From Lacrimispora sphenoides JCM 1415 (lineage in GTDB: Bacteria; Bacillota; Clostridia; Lachnospirales; Lachnospiraceae): a stretch of 64,000 nt of DNA. Positions within the stretch are counted from its first letter, which is position 1, and every line of letters starts with the position of its first letter. Positions 15,063 through 23,816 of this stretch are shown piece by piece. The translations under genes and the position numbers were made by a program. Location: assembly GCF_900105615.1 (NCBI RefSeq), contig NZ_LT630003.1, positions 3,484,501 through 3,548,500 on the forward strand, written 5' to 3'. Under the pieces are notes generated by a model. It worked only from the letters and a program-made list of their open reading frames with translations. It searched no databases and was not told the origin of the DNA.

Positions 15063-17375
15063 CCTCTCAATGTCTATGACTCCTTCGATTTGTCTCAGCT
15101 TGTCAACCAGCTTGCCAAGTTCTTCCACGCCATGAATATCAAAGGTCATGGTAATGGTCGCCTTGCCCTGCTTGTTGGTTCTGGAGTTCATGGAGGTGAT
15201 GTCGATCTGCCTCTCTGTAAATACCTTGGATATATCGACAAACATGCCGATCCGGTTATTGGCAAATATCTTGATCTCCGAGGAATACCGTTCCTTGGTG
15301 TCATCACCCTCCGATTCCTGCCATTCCGCATCAATCAGACGATTCCGCTCGTCCTCAGGCAGGTTTAAGACGTTGACGCAGTCTGTCCTGTGGATAGAAA
15401 TCCCCCGTCCGCGAGTTACAAAGCCTACGATCTCATCTCCCGGAACCGGGCTGCAGCACTTGGAAAAACGGACTGCAAGGTCGTGGATTCCCTTAACCAC
15501 GATTCCGCTGCCCGAGCGTCTCTTGACTGGCAGCCTGTTGCTCATATCCTCTATGTCATTTAAAATGCTGTTGTCCGTAACATCTTTCTTAAGTTTCTTA
15601 TTCCGTTCATCCACCATCTTATTGATGACCTGGCCTTCTTTCAGGCCTCCGTGTCCGATGGATGCAAGAACGGATTCCCAGTCACGGAACGCATAACGCT
15701 TCATGACCTTTTCCTGGTATTCCGGCTTGCTGATCTCAGAATAAATGATTCCCTTTGTCTTACAGTAGCGATCCACCATTTCCTTGCCGCGAAGGATGTT
15801 ATCTTCCTTCAGCTCTGTTTTGAACCATTGGTTGATCTTGTTCTTAGCCTGGGTGCTTTTCACTATATTCAGCCAGTCCCGGCTGGGGCCCCTGCTGTTC
15901 TGGGAAGTGATGATCTCCACCTGGTCGCCGTTCTCAATCACGTAATCAATGTTCACCAGTTTTCCATTGACTCTGGATCCCACCATCTTATTGCCTACCG
16001 CACTGTGTATGGAGTATGCAAAATCAATGGGCGTAGAGCCGGCGGGAAGATTCTTCACATCTCCGGAAGGGGTGAAGCAGTAAACACTGTCGGAGAATAA
16101 ATCCAGATCTCCCTTTACCATGTTTAAGAATTCCTTGTTATCGGACATGTCCTTCTGCCATTCCAGGATCTGACGCAGCCAGCTTAACTTCTCTTCCTCT
16201 TTGCCTGCTGCCACCTGTCCGCTTCCGCTCTCTTTATACTTCCAATGGGCGGCAATACCGTATTCTGCGGTACGGTGCATATCATAAGTACGGATCTGGA
16301 TCTCAAAGGGCTGCCCATTGTTTCCGATCAGAGTGGTATGAAGAGACTGGTACATGTTGGGTTTCGGCATCGCAATATAATCTTTGAAACGGCCGGGAAT
16401 GGGCTTATACATCTCATGGATCACCCCAAGTGCGGCATAGCAGTCCTTTACGCTGTCAACGATAATACGAACCGCAAACAGATCATAAATCTGGTCCAGA
16501 GTCTTGTTCTGGTTCACCATCTTTTTATAGATGCTGAAAAAATGCTTCACGCGGCCATCTACTCTGGCTTCGATCCCGCCGGTCCGTAAATGTTCCTGTA
16601 CTTCATCTACAATGCTCTTTACAAAAGTTTCCCTGGCATCCTTTTTTAAAGATATTTTCTCTGCCAGCTCATAATATATTTCCGGCTGCAGATATCTTAA
16701 GGACAGATCATCAAGCTCGATCTTTATCTTGGAAATACCAAGGCGGTGGGCAATGGGAGCATAGATTTCCATGGTCTCCTTTGCCTTTTCCTTTTGTTTT
16801 TCCGGTTTCATGTACTGCAGCGTCCGCATGTTGTGGAGGCGGTCCGCCAATTTGATGATAATGACGCGGATATCCTTTGCCATGGCTAAAAACATCTTCC
16901 TTAAGTTCTCAGCCTGAATCTCCATCTTATCCATGGACCAGGATATCTGGGTCAGTTTGGTGACGCCGTCCACTAAAAGGGCCACCTCTTCCCCGAATTC
17001 CGCCTTCAGCTCATCTAAGGACATGATCGTGTCCTCGACCACATCATGAAGGATCCCGGCGGCAATGGTCTCTTTATCCATCTCTAAATCAGCCAGAATA
17101 ATGGCAACACAAAGAGGGTGAATGATATACGGTTCACCCGATTTTCGCCTTTGGTCCTTATGCGCATTATCCGCAATATGATATGCCTTTTCTATCATGG
17201 TGATATCATCGGAAGGGTGATATCTCCTTATACTGCGGACCAGTTCTTCATAAAGTACGTCCGGGCTGGTAAAATCAGCCGGAGCTTCCAGATCCACATC
17301 CACCTTCCGCTTTTCCGGACGTTCCTTTTCCAAAGCCGCCAAATTATTCTTTTCCATCATTGGATTATCTGCCAT
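15051..17375 (-). CDS. relA: Bifunctional (p)ppGpp synthetase/hydrolase (Rel/SpoT)
   Basis: A 774-residue stringent-response enzyme that makes and degrades (p)ppGpp. Domains in order: HD hydrolase (about 60-200) with AAGILHDVVEDT intact, so hydrolysis should work; synthetase (about 240-360) with GRVKHFFSIYKKM and YQSLHTTLIG; TGS (about 420-480, FTPSGDVKNLPAGSTPIDFAY); a zinc-finger/helical region with CCSPVPGDEIVGF; C-terminal ACT (about 695-774). The ATG has GGGTGACGG before it. apt, often next to relA in Gram-positives, lies 23 kb away, and dtd is not present between relA and the MBL gene. Confidence 0.97.
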   Translation of the reverse strand: MADNPMMEKNNLAALEKERPEKRKVDVDLEAPADFTSPDVLYEELVRSIRRYHPSDDITMIEKAYHIADNAHKDQRRKSGEPYIIHPLCVAIILADLEMDKETIAAGILHDVVEDTIMSLDELKAEFGEEVALLVDGVTKLTQISWSMDKMEIQAENLRKMFLAMAKDIRVIIIKLADRLHNMRTLQYMKPEKQKEKAKETMEIYAPIAHRLGISKIKIELDDLSLRYLQPEIYYELAEKISLKKDARETFVKSIVDEVQEHLRTGGIEARVDGRVKHFFSIYKKMVNQNKTLDQIYDLFAVRIIVDSVKDCYAALGVIHEMYKPIPGRFKDYIAMPKPNMYQSLHTTLIGNNGQPFEIQIRTYDMHRTAEYGIAAHWKYKESGSGQVAAGKEEEKLSWLRQILEWQKDMSDNKEFLNMVKGDLDLFSDSVYCFTPSGDVKNLPAGSTPIDFAYSIHSAVGNKMVGSRVNGKLVNIDYVIENGDQVEIITSQNSRGPSRDWLNIVKSTQAKNKINQWFKTELKEDNILRGKEMVDRYCKTKGIIYSEISKPEYQEKVMKRYAFRDWESVLASIGHGGLKEGQVINKMVDERNKKLKKDVTDNSILNDIEDMSNRLPVKRRSGSGIVVKGIHDLAVRFSKCCSPVPGDEIVGFVTRGRGISIHRTDCVNVLNLPEDERNRLIDAEWQESEGDDTKERYSSEIKIFANNRIGMFVDISKVFTERQIDITSMNSRTNKQGKATITMTFDIHGVEELGKLVDKLRQIEGVIDIERTAG

Positions 17376-17430
17376 ATGCCGTCACCCTTTTGTTGCATTC
17401 CTGGTTTCCACCTATTTTTAAACGTAGTTA

Positions 17431-18423
17431 TCATTCATTATAATTATTATTGTCGAAAAATGCAAATATTTTTTCTTTCTGTCTATTTTCAAGGAAAGCT
17501 CCTTCCAGCGCATACCGGTTCATCTGTCTTAGATCCGCTTCCGTAAATCCCATATATTTCTTAATGAGCTCTGCTTCCTTTTCCAGTGTGGTATCTGAAA
17601 CAGTCATGTTATCCGTATTGTAGGTAACCCTGATTCCCCGGTCATAAAAGGCCTTTAACGGATGCTCCTCTATGGAAGGAACGGCTTTTGTCTGAAGGTT
17701 GCTGATCACACACATCTCTAAGGTAATCTTTTCCTTTTTTAAGAGGTCCATACATGCCTCTGACTTGATTGCGGCACATCCATGTCCGATTCTCTTTGCT
17801 CCGTAATGGACCGCTTTTGTGATATTTTCATAATCACCGCACTCTCCCGCATGTATGGTAAACGGAATGTCTCTCCTGCCGGCCTCCTTAAAAAGAGGCT
17901 CAAAGTGCTCCATGGGGATCATACCCTCCGGCCCTGCAAGATCCACTCCCACTACACCCTTCCCAAGATAGGCCTGGGCCAGTTCAAAGGTTTCCTCATT
18001 TTCCCGGTCGGGCCCGTTTACCATTGCACAAAGAAGGATCCCTGCATGCATATGGGACTTTTCTGTGCCCTTCCTCACTCCTCTTATGACCGCTTCTAAA
18101 GCTTTTTCCTTTGTCAGTCCCTTTCCCGTATGGAGCTGTGGAGCAAAACGGATTTCACTGAGAATCAGTCCCTGGGAAGCCAGCTCTTTTGTCAAATGAT
18201 GGGAAGCCAGTTCCAGAGCTTCTTCTGTCTGAAGCAGCATCCCCGGCAGATCAAAGCACTTTAAATAATCCACTAAGCTTTCACAGTTTTCCCCTGCAAC
18301 AAGGCTTTTCCTTCCGCCTAACCCTTCAAAGTCATATCCGACCTGCGCCGCAAGCAGCTTTACAGTCTCAATGGATAAAGATCCATCCAAATGGAGATGA
18401 AGGTCAGTTTCCAATCGTTTCAT
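17431..18423 (-). CDS. add: Adenosine deaminase
   Basis: A 330-residue zinc amidohydrolase converting adenosine to inosine in purine salvage. Seen: DLHLHLDGSLS (metal His pair), FTIHAGECGDY (catalytic Glu and His), RIGHGCAAI, and VTYNTDNMTVS carrying the metal-binding Asp. Length is normal. The ATG at 18423 has GGAGGGATTGTT before it; an extension to 18453 lacks support. Its own promoter lies just upstream, and relA follows 55 bases downstream. Confidence 0.93.
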   Translation of the reverse strand: MKRLETDLHLHLDGSLSIETVKLLAAQVGYDFEGLGGRKSLVAGENCESLVDYLKCFDLPGMLLQTEEALELASHHLTKELASQGLILSEIRFAPQLHTGKGLTKEKALEAVIRGVRKGTEKSHMHAGILLCAMVNGPDRENEETFELAQAYLGKGVVGVDLAGPEGMIPMEHFEPLFKEAGRRDIPFTIHAGECGDYENITKAVHYGAKRIGHGCAAIKSEACMDLLKKEKITLEMCVISNLQTKAVPSIEEHPLKAFYDRGIRVTYNTDNMTVSDTTLEKEAELIKKYMGFTEADLRQMNRYALEGAFLENRQKEKIFAFFDNNNYNE

Positions 18424-18451
18424 AACAATCCCTCCTTTTGTTAATGAAAAC

Positions 18452-18480
18452 ATTTTAACATACTACTGGGAAAGTAACAA
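18452..18480 (-). promoter_or_regulatory. Promoter of add
   Basis: Minus-strand TTGTTA (18475-18480) and TAAAAT (18452-18457), 17-base spacer, about 30 bases before the start codon. Confidence 0.6.
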
Positions 18481-18548
18481 TTATTTCATGATATACTTCT
18501 GCTGCATCCGCCTCTTTATGTATATAAAATCAAACAAATGCTACTATT

Positions 18549-18734
18549 GGTGAGGAAGCCTCACCCTCAAAAGGGATAAGTATCACTACAAAGAATGTTT
18601 ATATTGTATGAGAAAAGATTGAGAATGGGAAGATAGACGTTAAGAATTCCAAAAAATAGAAAATTCATATAATTTTTCAGTTCTTTTTAAGAAACGTGCG
18701 TTATAATCAACCACATCAGATACACCCTATCTGA
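18549..18734. promoter_or_regulatory. Intergenic control region between add and the lipoprotein gene
   Basis: The 339-base divergent gap holds no gene. It contains a perfect inverted repeat GGTGAGG-AAG-CCTCACC (18549-18565), a -10-like TATAAT on the + strand (18702-18707) without a good -35, and just after it TCAGATA-CACCC-TATCTGA (18716-18734). The last could be an operator or an mRNA hairpin of the lipoprotein gene; the missing -35 suggests activation by another factor. Confidence 0.4.
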
Positions 18735-18762
18735 AATCAAAACCATGAAAGGTGTGAGAAGC

Positions 18763-19341
18763 TTGAAAAAATATACAATAAACCTATTATGTGCAGGCAT
18801 CTGCATCCTGGCGCTCACCGGCTGCAGCACAAACAGCAATGCCACCACCGCAGCAGCAGCCCAGACTGAAGCTCAGCAGGAGCAGCCGACAAAAGACTCC
18901 GGCATTCTGGCTAAGATCACTTCAGTTGATAACCAGACCATGACGGTGATTCTTGCAAACAAAGGGGAGAAACCAGAAGGTTCCCCTGCACAAGAGGGCA
19001 GGAATAACGGAACAACTCCGCCGGATAGGTCTTCAGATGGCATGTCTCCTCCCGAAAAACCGGCTGATGATGTGACCCTTCCCGAAAAATCAGAGGAAGG
19101 AGCCTCCCTTCCTGATAAACAGGCAGATGACAGCGGAAAGACAGGTTCCGCTAACAGGGAACGAAAGCAGCCGGAAATGAATTTCGACGGGGAATCAAAA
19201 ACCTATACCATTTCTGATTCTGCTGTCATTACGAGAGGCATGGAAAAAGAAAGCGCTTCTGTTTCTGATCTGTCCGCGGACACCGTGGTACAAATCACTT
19301 TAGATGGAGATACTGTTTCCAGCATCAGCATTATGAATTAA
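18763..19341 (+). CDS. Lipoprotein of unknown function
   Basis: A 192-residue exported lipoprotein I do not recognise. The signal peptide ends in the lipobox LALTGCS, so Cys becomes the lipidated N-terminus. A middle region (about 75-140) is low-complexity, with repeats of the form PEKPADD, PEKSEEG and PDKQADD, probably an unfolded spacer. Flanking halves (KITSVDNQTMTVILANKG and ITRGMEKESASVSDL ... VVQITLDGDTVSSISI) look like two strands of one small beta domain split by the spacer. I prefer TTG at 18763 because AAAGGTG is well placed; the ATG at 18745 has no ribosome site. It is the only + strand gene in the first 49 kb. Confidence 0.75.
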   Translation: MKKYTINLLCAGICILALTGCSTNSNATTAAAAQTEAQQEQPTKDSGILAKITSVDNQTMTVILANKGEKPEGSPAQEGRNNGTTPPDRSSDGMSPPEKPADDVTLPEKSEEGASLPDKQADDSGKTGSANRERKQPEMNFDGESKTYTISDSAVITRGMEKESASVSDLSADTVVQITLDGDTVSSISIMN

Positions 19342-19347
19342 CTGTAT

Positions 19348-19380
19348 TCCGTCTGCAGATATTCTGCAGACGGTTCTCTC
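19348..19380 (+). terminator. Terminator after the lipoprotein gene
   Basis: Perfect stem CCGTCTGCAGA / TCTGCAGACGG with a 3-base loop, followed by TTCTCTCC. The weak T-run makes termination likely but not certain. Confidence 0.6.
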
Positions 19381-19438
19381 CGTTACTTAAAGATAAGGGG
19401 ATTTATATCCGTTCTATGGAATTTCCCCCTTTACAACT

Positions 19439-20959
19439 TCACTGCTTAAACAAAAGCACCACCACCTCAAAGGATTGTCTGCTGTATTCATAAGCCGCAA
19501 TTTTATCAACCTCATCACCGACTTCATCCAGATCATAGGGATTTCGAAATGCCGCCATAGCCATCGGTATCTTTAACTTTTCCAGTTCTTTTGCCAGGAA
19601 ACTCTGACCACGGTTTAAATGTCCATTGTAAGTGCCAAGTACAAGATTGGTATATCCCTTACCGTTTACCTTATCCAGTATTTCGTTTATTTCCCTTGAA
19701 TCCGGATCTATGGAAAAAGAATACGCATCTCCCCCAAACCTTTCCTGCATATATACAGCAAACAGCAGATCCTCCATCACACGGCTGGAGGCCAAAGTGG
19801 AACGGTAGGCAAAACAGCTTAAAAATACTGGATTTTCTCCTATAAGATGGCCATATCCCCTTTCCCGGTTCGTAAACCGTATGCTGTCACGAAACAGTGA
19901 TTTTACAAACTCTCCCGGTTCCTTAAGGGATTTCTTTCCCACAACTGCATTGGGCGCTGCATATCTTTTTTTGTATGCCAGGATCCGATCCACAGCATCA
20001 TCTATCCGGGATAATGGAATCTCGCCGGTTTCCACTGCCCTCTCTATTTCCCTGGCCGCTTCCGCTGCAAGACCTGCCGTATGGGAAATGAATACAAGAT
20101 CCACACCTGCCATTATGGCCTTTTTGGCTCCGGAAGCAGTACTAAAGTATTCTTTAATGGCATTCATTTCCAGGCAATCGGAAATCACCAGTCCTTCAAA
20201 TCCCAGCCGGTTTCTCAAGATTTCCCGGATCATGGTTTCTGACATGGTTACCGGTAAATTTTCTTTTTCGATTTTGGGAAACAAAATGTGGGCCAGGGTT
20301 ACGGCTGTGGCTCCTCGCCGGAAGGCTTCTATAAACGGGATCAGCTCCTCCTGCTCCAGCTCTTCATAGGATTTCCGGATGCTGGGCAGGGAAAGATGAG
20401 AATCCACTGCCGTATCGCCATGGCCCGGAAAATGCTTCACCGAACACATGATTCCGGAATCTAAATATCCTTTCACCATTGCACAGCCAAATTCGGTTAC
20501 CACGGCCTTATCCGGTCCAAAGCTTCTCACACCGATCACCGGATTATCCGGGTTGTTATTAATATCCAGTACCGGAGCCAGATTGAAATTGATTCCCAGC
20601 TCTCTTAATTCCTGCCCCGTAAGAAGAGCCGCCTCATATGCATTTTCCTTATCTCCGGTCTGTGCAAGAGCCATTTCTCCCGGTATGCTGACCGATCCTT
20701 CGGGAAGTCTTCTTACAACTCCACCCTCCTGGTCGATGGTGATAAAGGCATATTCTCCGGTTTCTTCCTTTACCAGCCTTTGAATGGACTCACAAAGTCC
20801 CTTCAGCTGGTTCCTGCTTTCTATGTTATGGGAAAACAAGATAACGTTCCCAACCTTATACTCTCTTACCAGCCGTATCATGTCTTCACTTAACTCTCCG
20901 GTGGGAAAACCGGCCACGATCATTTGTCCGATCTTTTGTTTTAATGTCATTTCCCCCAT
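19439..20959 (-). CDS. nagZ: Beta-N-acetylhexosaminidase (GH3), cytoplasmic NagZ
   Basis: A 506-residue GH3 enzyme releasing terminal GlcNAc from muropeptides or chito-oligomers. Seen: TIDQEGGVVRRLP, the His-Asp general-acid loop KHFPGHGDTAVDSHLSLP, and the nucleophile Asp in LVISDCLEMNAI. A second domain (about 350-506) follows the barrel, as in two-domain Gram-positive NagZ. Unlike the secreted Bacillus enzyme it has no signal peptide: the protein begins MGEMTLKQKIGQMIVAG. Last gene of the amino-sugar operon, 16 bases after namZ. The ATG at 20959 has AGAGGTG; an ATG three codons later is also possible. Confidence 0.92.
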   Translation of the reverse strand: MGEMTLKQKIGQMIVAGFPTGELSEDMIRLVREYKVGNVILFSHNIESRNQLKGLCESIQRLVKEETGEYAFITIDQEGGVVRRLPEGSVSIPGEMALAQTGDKENAYEAALLTGQELRELGINFNLAPVLDINNNPDNPVIGVRSFGPDKAVVTEFGCAMVKGYLDSGIMCSVKHFPGHGDTAVDSHLSLPSIRKSYEELEQEELIPFIEAFRRGATAVTLAHILFPKIEKENLPVTMSETMIREILRNRLGFEGLVISDCLEMNAIKEYFSTASGAKKAIMAGVDLVFISHTAGLAAEAAREIERAVETGEIPLSRIDDAVDRILAYKKRYAAPNAVVGKKSLKEPGEFVKSLFRDSIRFTNRERGYGHLIGENPVFLSCFAYRSTLASSRVMEDLLFAVYMQERFGGDAYSFSIDPDSREINEILDKVNGKGYTNLVLGTYNGHLNRGQSFLAKELEKLKIPMAMAAFRNPYDLDEVGDEVDKIAAYEYSRQSFEVVVLLFKQ

Positions 20960-20975
20960 ACTCCAGTCACCTCTT

Positions 20976-22118
20976 TCATTTATAAAGATGATATGCTTTT
21001 TTGCGCTCTGAAAACGCTTTTGCATCCCTCTCAAACCCGGCCAGCAATTCTTCTTTTGAAGAGGTATTCTTTGTCAGCTGATCTGATCCGAACAAAAGAT
21101 CTTCCATCCGCATGGTGCTTCCCTTATAAGGATCCAGAAAAGAAAAGCGGTCTTCATAAATGGTCTTTATTGCATCAAGAAGCTCCAGACCGCAGATCGT
21201 GGACCGGAAGGCCCGGCTGTCCGTAACATGAATATGGATTCCTTCGCAGGCTTCTCCCTTAAACTTTGAAAAATAGGGTGTAAAATAAGCCGGGGAAAAC
21301 AACACGCCTGGAAGTCTTTTTTCTGTCATATGCTTTACAAGCTTACCTGCATCTATAAATGGCGCACCGATTATTTCAAAAGGTGCCGTAGTTCCCCTTC
21401 CTTCTGATATATTTGTTCCTTCAAAAAGGCAGGTTCCCGCATATACCAGGGCAGTTTCATATCTTGGAATTCCCGGGCTTGGCATCACCCACACATGACC
21501 GGTCTCCGGATGCATGGTATGCCTGCTCCATCCCTCACAGGGAATTACCGTCAGCCGGCATCCAAGGTTTTTCTCCTCATTTACCATAAGGGCCAGCTCT
21601 CCCACCGTAAGACCATAGCGCATACACAGAGGATAAGCCCCTACAAAGCTTTCAAATCCGGGGTTTAAGCAGTTGCCCTCCGCCAGATCCCCCAGAGGAT
21701 TATACCGGTCCAGTATAATAAGCTCTTTTTCATATCTAGCGCACTCTTCCAACGCATAGATCATCGTTGATATAAAGGTGTAATATCTCACCCCAAGATC
21801 CTGAATATCATATACTACGGCATCCACTTTATCTAACATATCCCAGGTCAGCCTCTTTGAATTTTTACGGTACAGGCTATATACCGGCAATCCGGTATCC
21901 GTGTCTATGTAGTCCTCTACATCACCGCCTGCGCCAACATTTCCCCTGACTCCGTGCTCAGGTCCAAACAGGGCTGTCAGCCGGTATTTTATATGAAGTA
22001 TGTCGATGGTAGAATTTAAATGCCTGTCAACGCCTGAAATAGAAGTGATCAGGCCAAGACGTTTCCCATCTAAAACCTTATGCCAGCGGTCCACACAATC
22101 GATCCCGTTTTTTACCAT
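20976..22118 (-). CDS. namZ: Exo-beta-N-acetylmuramidase-like protein (GH171, DUF1343)
   Basis: A 380-residue DUF1343 protein. The founding member, Bacillus subtilis NamZ (YbbC), removes terminal MurNAc from peptidoglycan fragments (established for that enzyme). Seen: LFGPEHGVRGNVGAGGDVED, VYDIQDLGVRYYTFISTM, LDRYNPLG and ISEGRGTTAPFEIIGAPF, all conserved blocks of the family. It begins MVKNGIDCVDRW, with no signal peptide, so it should act in the cytoplasm on imported substrate. Overlapping context with nagZ mirrors the Bacillus MurNAc recycling operon and supports the assignment. AGAGGG precedes the ATG. Confidence 0.88.
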   Translation of the reverse strand: MVKNGIDCVDRWHKVLDGKRLGLITSISGVDRHLNSTIDILHIKYRLTALFGPEHGVRGNVGAGGDVEDYIDTDTGLPVYSLYRKNSKRLTWDMLDKVDAVVYDIQDLGVRYYTFISTMIYALEECARYEKELIILDRYNPLGDLAEGNCLNPGFESFVGAYPLCMRYGLTVGELALMVNEEKNLGCRLTVIPCEGWSRHTMHPETGHVWVMPSPGIPRYETALVYAGTCLFEGTNISEGRGTTAPFEIIGAPFIDAGKLVKHMTEKRLPGVLFSPAYFTPYFSKFKGEACEGIHIHVTDSRAFRSTICGLELLDAIKTIYEDRFSFLDPYKGSTMRMEDLLFGSDQLTKNTSSKEELLAGFERDAKAFSERKKAYHLYK

Positions 22119-22129
22119 ATTGACCCTCT

Positions 22130-22846
22130 TTATAATTCCGATGATATTACCTTTTTTTGTTCCTGATCCACATCAAATGCCTCTGCGTACCCGGTTCTTG
22201 CCAGACAGCCGTTTACTCTCATGAGATGCTCATAATACTCTTTATAGGGAAACGATGGACTGTGCACGGCAAACCAATGGGTGTCAATGGCTTTTTTCCA
22301 TAATTCAAATCCTTCTTTTGATACTTCCAGATAAATATATTTTTCAAAGCCAACAGAATCTTCCCAGTTTTCCGCATAGTAGGGCCCTTTTGCAAAATGA
22401 GCGCCGTTTTCCCTTTGAAGTCCGGAAAGTCCTGCGAAAAACTGGGCATCCTTAACGATCCTGTGGGTTGTTTCATGATCTTTGTGCATGCTGTTCTTCC
22501 AATGGGTCAGCAATGCAGCGGGCCGGTATTGCCGGATCGTATCACAAAGCCGGAACCTTACCTCCTCATTGTCCGGCAATTCTCCATCCGTGTAAGGGAA
22601 TACCACTGCCTCCCCTCCCAGCATTTTGGCAAAGGAAACGGCTTCCATTTCTTTTTGTATTCTGTATTCTTTCACAGACCTATCAGGCGGATTCCCTCTT
22701 TCCCCGCCGGTTAATGCCACGGTAACGATCTGGTAACCCTTAAGCGCCATAGTCGCCAGAAATCCACCGCTCGTCAGCTCTGCATCTCCCACATGGCCTC
22801 CTATTGCCATGATGCACTTTCTTTCTCCATTCATCCGTCTTTCCAT
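22130..22846 (-). CDS. PIG-L / LmbE-family deacetylase
   Basis: A 238-residue zinc-dependent de-N-acetylase of the PIG-L family, whose members remove acetyl groups from GlcNAc-containing molecules. Seen: AIGGHVGDAELTSGG (the family AHPDD-type motif in the form GHVGDAE), TGGERGNP, and HWKNSMHKDHETTH supplying the His ligands. It overlaps the preceding gene by 16 bases, and namZ follows 11 bases later. The start may instead be the ATG at 22834. In this operon an amino-sugar or anhydro-sugar substrate is likely, but that is inference. Confidence 0.85.
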   Translation of the reverse strand: MERRMNGERKCIMAIGGHVGDAELTSGGFLATMALKGYQIVTVALTGGERGNPPDRSVKEYRIQKEMEAVSFAKMLGGEAVVFPYTDGELPDNEEVRFRLCDTIRQYRPAALLTHWKNSMHKDHETTHRIVKDAQFFAGLSGLQRENGAHFAKGPYYAENWEDSVGFEKYIYLEVSKEGFELWKKAIDTHWFAVHSPSFPYKEYYEHLMRVNGCLARTGYAEAFDVDQEQKKVISSEL

Positions 22847-23811
22847 TCCTTCCTCATATCCGCCCAGGTCCTTACAATCCGGAAACCTGCAGCTTCATAA
22901 ATATTTCTTGCCGGATTATTTTCTCCTGTAAAAAGGCTCATAAAATCTGCCCCCTTTTTCTTCAGGCTTATGCATAACCTGCAAAACAGAATTGTTGATA
23001 TCCTTTTCCCCCGGTAATCGGGATCCACACCGATTCCGCAAAAATATCCCCTTCCGCTCTTTTCTACATCCAGCGGTCCTGTAAAGCCGATCACTTTGCC
23101 ATTGTGTGCTGCGATCAGAATGGGACGGCTGTTTTCTCCCTTTGCCGCCTCCCCCAGAATGTCTCTTTCCCACAAAGGATTTTGGAACTTATGTATCATT
23201 TCTTCCATGCCGTAATGCCTGTCAGAATTATAAATCTCTATGGTAATATCCTCTTTTTCCAACCTTTCTTTGATGTCTGCTGCAAAATCAGGTTCAGAAT
23301 AATCATCAAGGTCTAAATAATAGCTGTTCTGCATGGCATAATCCCGGTACCTGCAGTTTTTGAAGAAAAGGTAGGCATTACTACCCACGTCCACTCCCGG
23401 AGCATTGGGGTGATCTGCCGCCTTTTTCCCCGGAATCTGCCAGGGAAAGGTCATGGGATTAAAGAAAACAATTTCTATCCTTGAAACTCCGCTTTCTTTA
23501 CGTAGTCTGTCTTCCAGACAGGCAAGCATTGCTTTTCCGATTCCCTGTCTCTGCATTTCCTTTTTTACAGCAATCATGGAAAGATAGGCTCTGCTCTCGC
23601 CGCTTAAAAAGCAGCCGGACGCAAATCCCCAGCCGTGTTCTTCCAGAATGGTGATTTTGTGCACTTCTTCTGCCTGGTCTTCCATAAAAAACTTAAAAAA
23701 GTCACTCTGGCTTTCAAAGGGACAGAACAATACCTCTTTTGTACGGACCGCATCTTCAAACAATTCATAGGCGGTTCCTACATTCTCTTTGTTCAGATCC
23801 AAAAATATCAT
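22831..23811 (-). CDS. Tandem GNAT acetyltransferase-like protein
   Basis: A 326-residue protein with two GNAT domains. The N-terminal one (about 1-150) has AVKKEMQRQGIGKAMLACLE; the C-terminal one (about 180-326) has GVDPDYRGKRISTILFCRLC and NPARNIYEAAGFRIV. The layout recalls mycothiol-synthase-like proteins, but that pathway is not expected in Clostridia. The ATG at 23811 has AAGGAG 8 bases upstream, overlapping the end of the GH4 gene. Inside a sugar-catabolism operon it may acetylate a de-acetylated sugar made by the PIG-L protein or the peptide amine of a muropeptide; this is speculative. Confidence 0.8.
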   Translation of the reverse strand: MIFLDLNKENVGTAYELFEDAVRTKEVLFCPFESQSDFFKFFMEDQAEEVHKITILEEHGWGFASGCFLSGESRAYLSMIAVKKEMQRQGIGKAMLACLEDRLRKESGVSRIEIVFFNPMTFPWQIPGKKAADHPNAPGVDVGSNAYLFFKNCRYRDYAMQNSYYLDLDDYSEPDFAADIKERLEKEDITIEIYNSDRHYGMEEMIHKFQNPLWERDILGEAAKGENSRPILIAAHNGKVIGFTGPLDVEKSGRGYFCGIGVDPDYRGKRISTILFCRLCISLKKKGADFMSLFTGENNPARNIYEAAGFRIVRTWADMRKEWKDG

Positions 23812-23816
23812 CCAAA

